Positions 33,399-40,443 of a stretch of 64,000 bases of DNA are shown in pieces. The notes under the pieces were generated by a model. It saw only the letters and a program-made list of their open reading frames with translations. It was not told the origin of the DNA and did not search any database. Source of the stretch: Neobacillus cucumis (lineage in GTDB: Bacteria; Bacillota; Bacilli; Bacillales; Cytobacillaceae); assembly GCF_002860255.1 (NCBI RefSeq), contig NZ_PGVE01000063.1:62001-126000 (forward strand), read 5' to 3'. Each line of letters begins with the position of its first letter. The first letter of the stretch is position 1. Made by a program: the position numbers and the translations under genes.

Positions 33399-34676
33399 AT
33401 GAAAACGCTTGTAGGTCAAGAACGTACTTTAGGCGGACTTCCAATGGGAGTCGTTTGGGGATTTGTTGCCACATTAATTTTTATGGCCGGTGACGGTCTC
33501 GAGCACGCATGGTTGTCTCCCTATCTGATTGAAAAGGGTTTGACCGTTCAACAATCAGCCACTCTTTTTGCGGTTTATGGAGCCATCTTGGCTATCGCAT
33601 CTTATTTTTCTGGTGTACTCACCGAGATGTGGGGACCTAGGAAGGTAATGGTTATCGGTCTTGTTACTTGGTTAATCGGTCAGGTTTTATTTATTGAATA
33701 TGGTTTAAAGTTAAACAATTTTGCTATTATGCTCCCTACTTATGGGATTCGTGGTTTAGGTTATCCTTTATTCTGCTACTCTTTCTTAGTGTGGGTTACT
33801 TATCGCAGTCCAGAGCGGATTTTGGCAACAGCTGTAGGATTGTTTTGGGCAGCGTGGAGCGGTGGGCTCTATGTTGTAGGAAGTTATTTCCCTGCTTACA
33901 TGCTTCCGAAGATTGGATATATTGGTTTGTTGTGGAGTGCAGTAGCATGGGTATTAGTCGGAGGAATTGTTGGTCTTATTGTAGTGAAAGGTGATGTAAA
34001 AAAGGAACAAAAGGGAAATCCGAAGGAAAAGCTCAAGAGCTTAATGAGTGGATTCACCATTTGTATCGAACAGCCGAAAGTGGCGATCGGCGGCGTGGTT
34101 CGGATTATCAATTCAACGGGGATCGGTTCACTGCCAATCTTTTTCCCGATGTACTTGAAGTCGAATTATGGATTTACCACTGAACAGTTTCTGCAAATGT
34201 GGGGAACGATGTGGTTTGCGAATATTATCTTTAACCTAATCATTCCTTACATCAGTGATAAATGGTTAGGCTGGCAAAAAACGATTCAATGGCTTGGCAG
34301 CTTCGGTATGGGCGTCATGTTACTTGTCTTGCTTTACACGCCTGAAGTATTTGGCAGCAGTTTCTTGGCCTTGAATATTGCAGGTGTTTTAATGGGAATT
34401 GTGCTTTGTGGTTTCGTCCCACTTTCAGCTCTGGTAGCATCGCTTGCCCCGGAGAAAAAAGGATCTGCGATGGCGATTGTAAGCTTTGGTGCAGGAATGT
34501 CCTACTTTATCGCCCCAGCAATCGTTGGGTTATTTATTGGACTTATCGGTGCAAAAGGGGTTATTTGGATTTTCGCAGGTACGTATTTCCTTGGTGCTTA
34601 TCTAATGAAGTTTATGAAGCTTCCTTCCGAAGAAAATAATAAAAACGAAATCGTATTAGAAAAACACGCAGGTTAG
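33399..34676 (+). CDS. MFS permease, polyol/sugar type (RbtT/CsbX-like)
   Basis: 425 residues from ATG 33399, 8 nt after AGAGG. About twelve hydrophobic helices, with the opening GLPMGVVWGFVATLIFMAGDGLEHAWLSPYL region characteristic of the polyol permease subgroup and the loop motif EMWGPRKVM after helix 2. It would import a sugar alcohol, sugar acid or similar solute by proton symport. Its position after a dehydrogenase/isomerase pair suggests it brings in that pathway's substrate or a related one. Confidence 0.88.
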   Translation: MKTLVGQERTLGGLPMGVVWGFVATLIFMAGDGLEHAWLSPYLIEKGLTVQQSATLFAVYGAILAIASYFSGVLTEMWGPRKVMVIGLVTWLIGQVLFIEYGLKLNNFAIMLPTYGIRGLGYPLFCYSFLVWVTYRSPERILATAVGLFWAAWSGGLYVVGSYFPAYMLPKIGYIGLLWSAVAWVLVGGIVGLIVVKGDVKKEQKGNPKEKLKSLMSGFTICIEQPKVAIGGVVRIINSTGIGSLPIFFPMYLKSNYGFTTEQFLQMWGTMWFANIIFNLIIPYISDKWLGWQKTIQWLGSFGMGVMLLVLLYTPEVFGSSFLALNIAGVLMGIVLCGFVPLSALVASLAPEKKGSAMAIVSFGAGMSYFIAPAIVGLFIGLIGAKGVIWIFAGTYFLGAYLMKFMKLPSEENNKNEIVLEKHAG

Positions 34677-34715
34677 TTTTTTAGAAATACCATCAACAAT
34701 TAAGGGGGATGTTCC

Positions 34716-35009
34716 ATGATTATCATTCATGCAAGCATAAAGGTAAATGCGCCTTATCGTGAAATATTCTTGGAAGAGGCAAGGCTTGTAACAAAACCGT
34801 CTCAAGCGGAGTCCGGGAATATTAGTTATCAATATTATGAAAATCCGGAAGAGGCGAACAGCTTTATCTTTGTTGAGAAATGGAAGGATGAAGAAGCCAT
34901 TCAACTGCATGAGGAAACCCCTCACTTTAAAAGATTCATAAAAGCTGTTGAACCCATCGTTGCTGAACCTATCCATGCAGAATTATTTGAGGCTTCAGTG
35001 AAAAATTAA
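34716..35009 (+). CDS. Antibiotic-biosynthesis-monooxygenase-fold (YgiN-like) small protein
   Basis: 97 residues, one ABM ferredoxin-like domain: HASIKVNAPYREIFLEEAR, then NISYQYYENPEEANSFIFVEKWKDEEAIQLHEETPHFKRF. The family contains quinol monooxygenases and many accessory proteins of unknown role next to sugar dehydrogenases. GGGGGA precedes the ATG. A terminator-like hairpin follows. Confidence 0.85.
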   Translation: MIIIHASIKVNAPYREIFLEEARLVTKPSQAESGNISYQYYENPEEANSFIFVEKWKDEEAIQLHEETPHFKRFIKAVEPIVAEPIHAELFEASVKN

Positions 35010-35023
35010 TATTGGACAAACAT

Positions 35024-35069
35024 AAGGATTAACTCCGAGCTGGGTATCAGCTAGAGTTAATCCTTATTT
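35024..35069 (+). terminator. Terminator-like hairpin after the monooxygenase-fold gene
   Basis: AAGGATTAACTC/GAGTTAATCCTT, 12-bp perfect arms with an inner AGCT/AGCT pair, followed by ATTTGG. Confidence 0.7.
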
Positions 35070-35117
35070 GGTAACTACAATCTTATCAGGTTACTATAGA
35101 AAGGAATGGATGAAAAA

Positions 35118-35918
35118 ATGAATCTGGAATTAAAAAATAAAACCGCACTTGTGACTGGCAGCAGTAAAGGTATTGGGAAAGCAATTGCCATGGCGTTTGC
35201 GGAAGAAGGTGCCAACGTTGTAATTTGTGCACGCGGCGCGGAAGCGTTAAATGAGGCGTCGGCTGAAATCGAAAAAACCGGAGGACGTGTTCTTGCTATT
35301 CAAGCCGATTTAACGAAACAAGCAGACGTCGACCATCTTGTTGCTTCTGCTATTGATCGTTTTAAAACCGTCGACATCCTCGTTAATAATGCGGGGATTG
35401 CTAGTGGATTTGATGACTTTGAATCATTGGATATAGACGAATGGCAGCATATTTTTGACGTCAATCTTTTTGGAACTGTACGTGTAACTAAAGCAATTAT
35501 TCCTTTTATGAAAAGAACAGGATTTGGCCGCATTATTAACATTTCATCAGAATCCGGCATTCAACCAGACGCATTCATGCCTCATTACAATGCCTCTAAA
35601 GCAGCACTGATTAATTTTACAAAAAGCTTATCCAAGGCATATGCTGCAGAAGGAATACTTGTCAATACGGTATCGCCTGCGTTTATCATGACACCTATGC
35701 TTGAGGACCTGTTGAAGGATAATGCCAAAAAGCTGAACATCAGTTATGATGAAGCAATCCAGCAATTCCTTAAGGAAAATCGTCCGCATGTTGAAGTGAA
35801 ACGGCCAGGGACGGTGGAGGAAGTTGCTTCAGCTGTTGTGTACCTTGCTTCAAACAAGGCTTCTTTTATAAACGGTGTCAACCTTCGGGTTGATGGTGGC
35901 TCCGTTGCAAGTCTGTAA
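35118..35918 (+). CDS. SDR-family NAD(P)-dependent oxidoreductase
   Basis: 266 residues from ATG 35118; an ATG 12 bp upstream abuts the GGA site and has no spacing. Cofactor motif TGSSKGIGKAIA (about 14-25), NNAG (about 90), catalytic Ser in NISSES and YNASK. Similar in layout to gluconate 5-dehydrogenase/2-deoxygluconate dehydrogenase enzymes, which fits the sugar-acid context, but the substrate is not determinable. Its 3' end runs into the reading frame of the kinase core that follows. Confidence 0.88.
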   Translation: MNLELKNKTALVTGSSKGIGKAIAMAFAEEGANVVICARGAEALNEASAEIEKTGGRVLAIQADLTKQADVDHLVASAIDRFKTVDILVNNAGIASGFDDFESLDIDEWQHIFDVNLFGTVRVTKAIIPFMKRTGFGRIINISSESGIQPDAFMPHYNASKAALINFTKSLSKAYAAEGILVNTVSPAFIMTPMLEDLLKDNAKKLNISYDEAIQQFLKENRPHVEVKRPGTVEEVASAVVYLASNKASFINGVNLRVDGGSVASL

Positions 35919-35934
35919 GTTGGCAGCGTTAGAT

Positions 35935-36603
35935 ATGGACCATCGTCAACATCTTGAAAAGCAGGCAGTTAGTATCGCTCATGAAATCCGTAACCCATTG
36001 ACGACCATAAAAGGTTTTATTCAGTTGCTAAAGCCCGATTTGAAGGAAATAGGCAAGGAATATTATGTGGATGTGATGATAGAGGAACTTGATCGCGTAA
36101 ATCAAATCATTAATGAATTTTTGAATGCAGGAAAGCCACAACATCCTTTGGCACAAAAAACATCCCTGAATAAACTGATCAAAGATATGGCCGTGCTCTA
36201 TGAAGGTGAAGCGATATTAAGGGATATTCGACTCTCTACTTCCACTGCCGGTGATGACGTTGTACAGAATATCCCAACTAACCAATTAAAACAAGTAATC
36301 ATGAATTTGATGAAGAATGCCATGGAAGCAATTGAGGATCAGTGTGAAAGAGAAATCTATCTATCTGCGTCTGTTCAAAATGAATTTGCCACCATTGTCA
36401 TCAAGGATAATGGATGTGGGATGTCAGAAGAAGCGAGGGCGTTATTATATATCCCTTTTTTCTCAACCAAAGAAAAGGGGACTGGATTAGGTTTAAGTGT
36501 ATGTAAAGAAATTATTGATCGATTAGGCGGATCCATACATGTTGATAGTTCGCAAGGAAAGGGAACTATATTTACAATTTCCTTTCCTCTACGCTTATCG
36601 TGA
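35935..36603 (+). CDS. Sensorless histidine kinase core (sporulation-kinase type)
   Basis: 222 residues if started at ATG 35935; the open frame extends 60 bp upstream into the SDR gene. It contains only HisKA (AHEIRNPLTTIKGFIQLL, His near residue 14) and HATPase (NLMKNAMEAI, DNGCGM, GTGLGLSVCKEI). No membrane helix or PAS/sensor module remains, and I see no good ribosome site. KinA-E-type kinases share this core. Either it is a 5'-truncated remnant brought next to the SDR gene, or a small soluble phosphate-shuttling kinase translated by coupling. Confidence 0.7.
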   Translation: MDHRQHLEKQAVSIAHEIRNPLTTIKGFIQLLKPDLKEIGKEYYVDVMIEELDRVNQIINEFLNAGKPQHPLAQKTSLNKLIKDMAVLYEGEAILRDIRLSTSTAGDDVVQNIPTNQLKQVIMNLMKNAMEAIEDQCEREIYLSASVQNEFATIVIKDNGCGMSEEARALLYIPFFSTKEKGTGLGLSVCKEIIDRLGGSIHVDSSQGKGTIFTISFPLRLS

Positions 36604-36631
36604 ACAAATTGTGACAATCGAAATTTAGTTG

Positions 36632-36660
36632 TTGCAAATTTAGGTGTAATCGATTACAAT
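36632..36660 (+). promoter_or_regulatory. Promoter with embedded LacI-type operator, upstream of the 36958 operon
   Basis: -35 TTGCAA (36632-36637), 17-bp spacer, -10 TACAAT (36655-36660). Operator TGTAATCGATTACA is at 36645-36658. A degenerate TGTAAGCGATACA sits 9 bp further on (36667-36679). Confidence 0.72.
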
Positions 36661-36777
36661 AATTCATGTAAGCGATACAACATCTATTTTCTTGTCAGAT
36701 GATAGTGAGGACTAGTAATAGATAGGGATAAATCATTACTTTCTTGTAGGAAACAGCATTTCATCTGCAAACAAAAA

Positions 36778-36791
36778 TGTAATGGATTACA
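36778..36791. promoter_or_regulatory. LacI-type operator TGTAATGGATTACA
   Basis: The middle site of the 36604-36957 leader, one central base from the perfect palindrome and the same variant as at 13083. Confidence 0.6.
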
Positions 36792-36863
36792 TTAAGGTTT
36801 TTTTTATTACTTAGCTTAAATATTAATATTATTGAAAGTGAAGAGTAATAATTTTAGCAATAA

Positions 36864-36877
36864 TGTAATCGATTACT
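36864..36877. promoter_or_regulatory. LacI-type operator TGTAATCGATTACT
   Basis: The third site in this leader, perfect except for the last base, 81 bp before the start codon. Confidence 0.6.
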
Positions 36878-36957
36878 AACTTTGAAGGTGAGTTTGCCTC
36901 GGTTTTTCTATGATGAAATATGGCACACTAAATTCCAAAAGATATGGAGGTAATCAA

Positions 36958-37779
36958 ATGAAATTAGGTTATCAAACAAATACTTGGGGCGGCGTAGTTG
37001 GTCATCCAGCAGGTGTGACTTGTGTGAAGGATAATTACTACCTTGCTTATGGATCAACGGAAGAAGCGTTAAAGGACATTGCGGAAGCTGGCTATGACGG
37101 CTTTGAAATCTTCGATGGAAACCTGATGCAATATAAAGATAAAAAAGAAGAATTTTTAAAATTAATGAATGACCATTCTTTATCTTTGGTCGGTGTATAT
37201 ACAGGCGGGAACTTTATTTTCCCTGATATTTTAGAAGAAGAATTAATAAAAATCGAAAGTGTCGCACAATTCGCATCAGAAGTAGGTGCAATCCACCTGG
37301 TAATCGGCGGTGGAGCGGTGCGTGCAAACGGCATTCTTGAAAGAGATTATACGGCTCTTGGTAATGCGCTTAATAAAGTAGTTGAAATTGCTGAAAAATA
37401 TAATCTGATTGCAAGTTATCATCCGCATCTAGGAACGAACGTTCAGGCTTCTGAACAATTAGATAAACTAATGCCATTAACAAAGATTAACCTTTGCCCA
37501 GATACAGCTCACATTGAAGCTGGTGGTGGAGATCCAGTGGCTGTCATCAGAAAATATGTGGACCGAATCAAATATGTTCACTTCAAAGATTATGCCAATG
37601 GTGAGTTTTTACCATTAGGGGAAGGGCATCAAAAATTTGATGAAATGGTTAAAGTGTTAGAAGAGGCAAACTATGATGGCTGGATTACGGTTGAGTTAGA
37701 CAGCTACCCAGATCCAAAACAAGGGGCTAAAATCAGCCGCAGCTATTTAAATCAATTTGATAAAGTAAATCAAGCATAA
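36958..37779 (+). CDS. TIM-barrel isomerase/epimerase, inosose-dehydratase (IolE)-like
   Basis: 273 residues from ATG 36958, 7 nt after GGAGG; the upstream in-frame ATGs have no ribosome site. It opens MKLGYQTNTWGG, typical of IolE-like barrels, with HPHLGTNV near residue 157, Asp in CPDTAH, His in YVHFKDY and Glu in TVELDSY as likely metal ligands. It is followed by a Gfo/Idh enzyme, a pairing seen in inositol and keto-glycoside pathways. A 354-bp leader with three or four operators precedes it. Confidence 0.87.
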   Translation: MKLGYQTNTWGGVVGHPAGVTCVKDNYYLAYGSTEEALKDIAEAGYDGFEIFDGNLMQYKDKKEEFLKLMNDHSLSLVGVYTGGNFIFPDILEEELIKIESVAQFASEVGAIHLVIGGGAVRANGILERDYTALGNALNKVVEIAEKYNLIASYHPHLGTNVQASEQLDKLMPLTKINLCPDTAHIEAGGGDPVAVIRKYVDRIKYVHFKDYANGEFLPLGEGHQKFDEMVKVLEEANYDGWITVELDSYPDPKQGAKISRSYLNQFDKVNQA

Positions 37780-37844
37780 ACGTTTCATCTATTAGGAATA
37801 TCAAACTTTTAAAAATAAGAAGATAATAGTGGGAGGATACTAAA

Positions 37845-39032
37845 ATGAAAAAATTAAACGTAGGTATGATCGGCGGAGGATTTATGGGTAAGGCGCATTC
37901 ACTTGCATATGCAGGTATGCCAATGTTTTTCTGGCCAGCACCAGCAATTCCTCATCGTCACACAGTAGTAGACGTTAACGAAGGATTAGCTAAAGATGCA
38001 GCAGCAAGATTAGGTTTTGACAACTATGCAACTGACTGGAGAGATGTTGTTAACAACCCAGAAATCGATGTCATCGATATTGTTACCCCAAACAATACTC
38101 ATGCTGAAATCGCGATTGCAGCAGCAAAAGCTGGCAAGCATATTATCTGTGAAAAGCCATTAGCATTAGGTGCTGAACAAGCGAAAGAAATGTTAGAAGC
38201 AGTAAAAGCAGCAGGTGTAAAACACGCGGTTGCTTTCAACTACAGAAGAACACCAGCTGTTGCGCTTGCGAAAAAATATATTGAAGAAGGAAGAATTGGT
38301 AAAGTTCTAAGCTTCCGTGGAACGTACTTACAAGACTGGTCAGCTGATCCGAACTCTCCATTATCATGGCGCTTCCAAAAGAAAATCGCTGGGTCAGGTG
38401 CACTAGGTGATATTGGTACACACGTAGTTGATTATGCTCGTTACCTTGTTGGCGAAATCACAGATGTAAATGCGATCACAAAAACATGGATTCCTGAAAG
38501 ACCGATTCAAACTGGCGGCATTGACAAGTTAGGTACAGTAAAAGCCGGTGGCGACGATGTACCTAAAGCAGCTGTAGATGTGGATGATGAATTTATTACG
38601 ATGGTTAAGTTTGATAATGGTGCAATCGGAACGATTGAAGCAACACGTAATGCACATGGCCGCAACAACTTCCTAACTTTTGAAATTCATGGTGAAAAAG
38701 GTTCTCTATACTTTAACTATGAGCGCCGTGACGAACTTCAAGTTTGCTTCGCAGATGATCCAAGTGATGCAAAAGGCTTCAGAACCGTTTATACAGGACC
38801 TGCTACTCCTTACGGCGAAGGATTATGGCCAATTCCTGCTCTAGGTATTGGTTACGGCGAAACAAAGATCATTGAAACATATGATTTCTTTAAAGCAATC
38901 AGTGAGGGTACTGAATTCTCACCTAACTTCCATGATGGATACCAAATTGAATTAATTGCAGATGCAATTCTTGAATCCGCTGAAAAAGGACAATGGGTTA
39001 ACCTTGAAAAAACAGCGGCAGCTGTAAAATAA
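37845..39032 (+). CDS. Gfo/Idh/MocA-family oxidoreductase (third in the window)
   Basis: 395 residues; Rossmann GMIGGGFMGKAHS (about 6-18), CEKPLA (about 99-104), DIGTHVVD (about 187-194). It has the long insertion with PAPAIPHRHTVVD near residue 31 and YLQDWSADPNSPLSWRF near 161. From memory this layout resembles levoglucosan-dehydrogenase-type enzymes, which oxidise a C3 hydroxyl; treat that as a lead only. It is much less similar to the 8732/31166 pair. GGGAGGA precedes the ATG and a terminator follows. Confidence 0.9.
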   Translation: MKKLNVGMIGGGFMGKAHSLAYAGMPMFFWPAPAIPHRHTVVDVNEGLAKDAAARLGFDNYATDWRDVVNNPEIDVIDIVTPNNTHAEIAIAAAKAGKHIICEKPLALGAEQAKEMLEAVKAAGVKHAVAFNYRRTPAVALAKKYIEEGRIGKVLSFRGTYLQDWSADPNSPLSWRFQKKIAGSGALGDIGTHVVDYARYLVGEITDVNAITKTWIPERPIQTGGIDKLGTVKAGGDDVPKAAVDVDDEFITMVKFDNGAIGTIEATRNAHGRNNFLTFEIHGEKGSLYFNYERRDELQVCFADDPSDAKGFRTVYTGPATPYGEGLWPIPALGIGYGETKIIETYDFFKAISEGTEFSPNFHDGYQIELIADAILESAEKGQWVNLEKTAAAVK

Positions 39033-39095
39033 TGAGAGGGAAGTGAAAGTGCCAGCTAGTCGCTGAGCGCTCCAGCTAGACAATTCTCAAACTTG

Positions 39096-39127
39096 AAAAG
39101 AGGCTTCTCAATCGAGGAGCCTCTTTT
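39096..39127 (+). terminator. Terminator after the 36958-39032 operon
   Basis: AAAAGAGGCT/AGCCTCTTTT, 10-bp arms with a 12-nt loop containing a further CTC/GAG pair. The T-run is part of the stem. Confidence 0.8.
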
Positions 39128-39157
39128 GTAAAAATGGCGCTTTTCGGAGGGGAAAAC

Positions 39158-39199
39158 ATGAAGGAAATGAGTGAATGGTTATGGAAGAAAGATGGTTAG
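39158..39199 (+). CDS. Possible 13-codon leader peptide overlapping the ROK kinase start
   Basis: ATG 39158 has the best ribosome site here (GGAGGGG) and opens a frame of 13 codons (MKEMSEWLWKKDG) that ends inside the first codons of the kinase in another frame. It might couple translation to the kinase. It has no resemblance to known attenuation leaders apart from two Trp codons. Confidence 0.3.
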   Translation: MKEMSEWLWKKDG

Positions 39200-40164
39200 T
39201 TGGTGTTGATATAGGCGGGACCACGATTAAATTGGCTTTTATCAGTTTGCAGGGTGACATCATTTATAGCTGGGAGATCAATACTGATATAAGTAATAAG
39301 GGCAAACACATACCTGAATCGATTGCAAGATCGATTGATCAAAAGTTAGAAGAATTAAATCAAACAAAAAATCAGTTAGTTGCAATCGGAGTTGGTGCGC
39401 CTGGCCCAGTGAATGAGGAGGACGGCTCCGTTGAAGTGGCGGTGAACCTGGGCTGGGAACGATTCCAATTACAGACTATCCTCGAGAGGGAAACAACACT
39501 GCCGGTTGTGGTCGACAACGATGCAAATATAGCAGCAATCGGTGAAATGTGGAAAGGTGCAGGTAAAGGGGCTAAAAACTTAATTTGTGTTACTTTAGGA
39601 ACAGGTGTTGGTGGCGGAATTATCGTTAATGGCGAGGTTGTACATGGGGTAAATGGAGCCGGTGGTGAAATCGGTCATATAACATTGGTTCCTAGAGATG
39701 GTTCACCTTGTAATTGTGGGAAATCAGGATGTCTGGAAACGGTAGCATCCGCAACAGGAGTTGTCCGTTTGGCAATGGAGGAATTAGCTTCTACCAACGA
39801 GACTAGTATATTGCGAGATTATTATGATGGACAGCTCCTGTCTGCCAAGCGGGTTTTTGACGCTGCAACCGAAGGGGATGATCTCGCCAACAGAGTCATC
39901 GGTGAGGTTGCCTACCGTTTAGGATTGGCCCTAGCTAATTTAGCCAATGGCTTAAATCCTGAAAAAATCGTTATTGGAGGCGGAGTCTCAAAAGCTGGTG
40001 TTACATTGTTAAGACCTCTGAAAGAGGAATTTATTCAATTCGCTTTTCCGAGAGTTGCTCATGGTGTCAAGATTGTTATTGCCACACTAGGCAATAACGC
40101 AGGGGTCATTGGAGGAGCTTGGCTGGCGAAAGAGAAGCTAATTAATAAGTTAGTGCTTCAATAA
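39175..40164 (+). CDS. ROK-family sugar kinase (glucokinase-like)
   Basis: 329 residues. ATP-binding DIGGTTIKLAF near residue 10, catalytic VDNDAN (about 119-124), TLGTGVGGGII (about 142-152), the ROK signature GEIGHITL and the zinc motif CNCGKSGCLE (about 180-189). It would phosphorylate glucose or a related hexose released by the upstream pathway, the normal entry to glycolysis. AAGGA lies 9 nt before ATG 39175, with a second in-frame ATG at 39181. A terminator separates it from the dehydrogenase operon, and a strong terminator follows. Confidence 0.9.
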   Translation: MVMEERWLVGVDIGGTTIKLAFISLQGDIIYSWEINTDISNKGKHIPESIARSIDQKLEELNQTKNQLVAIGVGAPGPVNEEDGSVEVAVNLGWERFQLQTILERETTLPVVVDNDANIAAIGEMWKGAGKGAKNLICVTLGTGVGGGIIVNGEVVHGVNGAGGEIGHITLVPRDGSPCNCGKSGCLETVASATGVVRLAMEELASTNETSILRDYYDGQLLSAKRVFDAATEGDDLANRVIGEVAYRLGLALANLANGLNPEKIVIGGGVSKAGVTLLRPLKEEFIQFAFPRVAHGVKIVIATLGNNAGVIGGAWLAKEKLINKLVLQ

Positions 40165-40198
40165 TGTACAATAGGTTTTTTCTAATTCAAAAAAGATT

Positions 40199-40233
40199 AA
40201 AGGCGAAAAACTACTGTTTTTCGCCTTTGTCCT
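40199..40233 (+). terminator. Terminator after the ROK kinase
   Basis: A perfect 13-bp stem AAAGGCGAAAAAC/GTTTTTCGCCTTT with a 4-nt loop, then GTCCTTTTT. Confidence 0.9.
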
Positions 40234-40443
40234 TTTTAGGCTGTATCATTGTTTCTTAACGTGAGAGATATTATATGAAGTGGTGCGACTCACACAATTA
40301 TTGAATAGCAAATTATTTGGAGATTAAAAAAAGCAAACAAGAAACTTTTTTATTGAGCCTTATCAAGGCTATTGGGTCTGGTAAAAATATACATTGACTG
40401 TAACAGGATATAAAAAAATTCAGTTTTGCGGAGAGGAATATAT

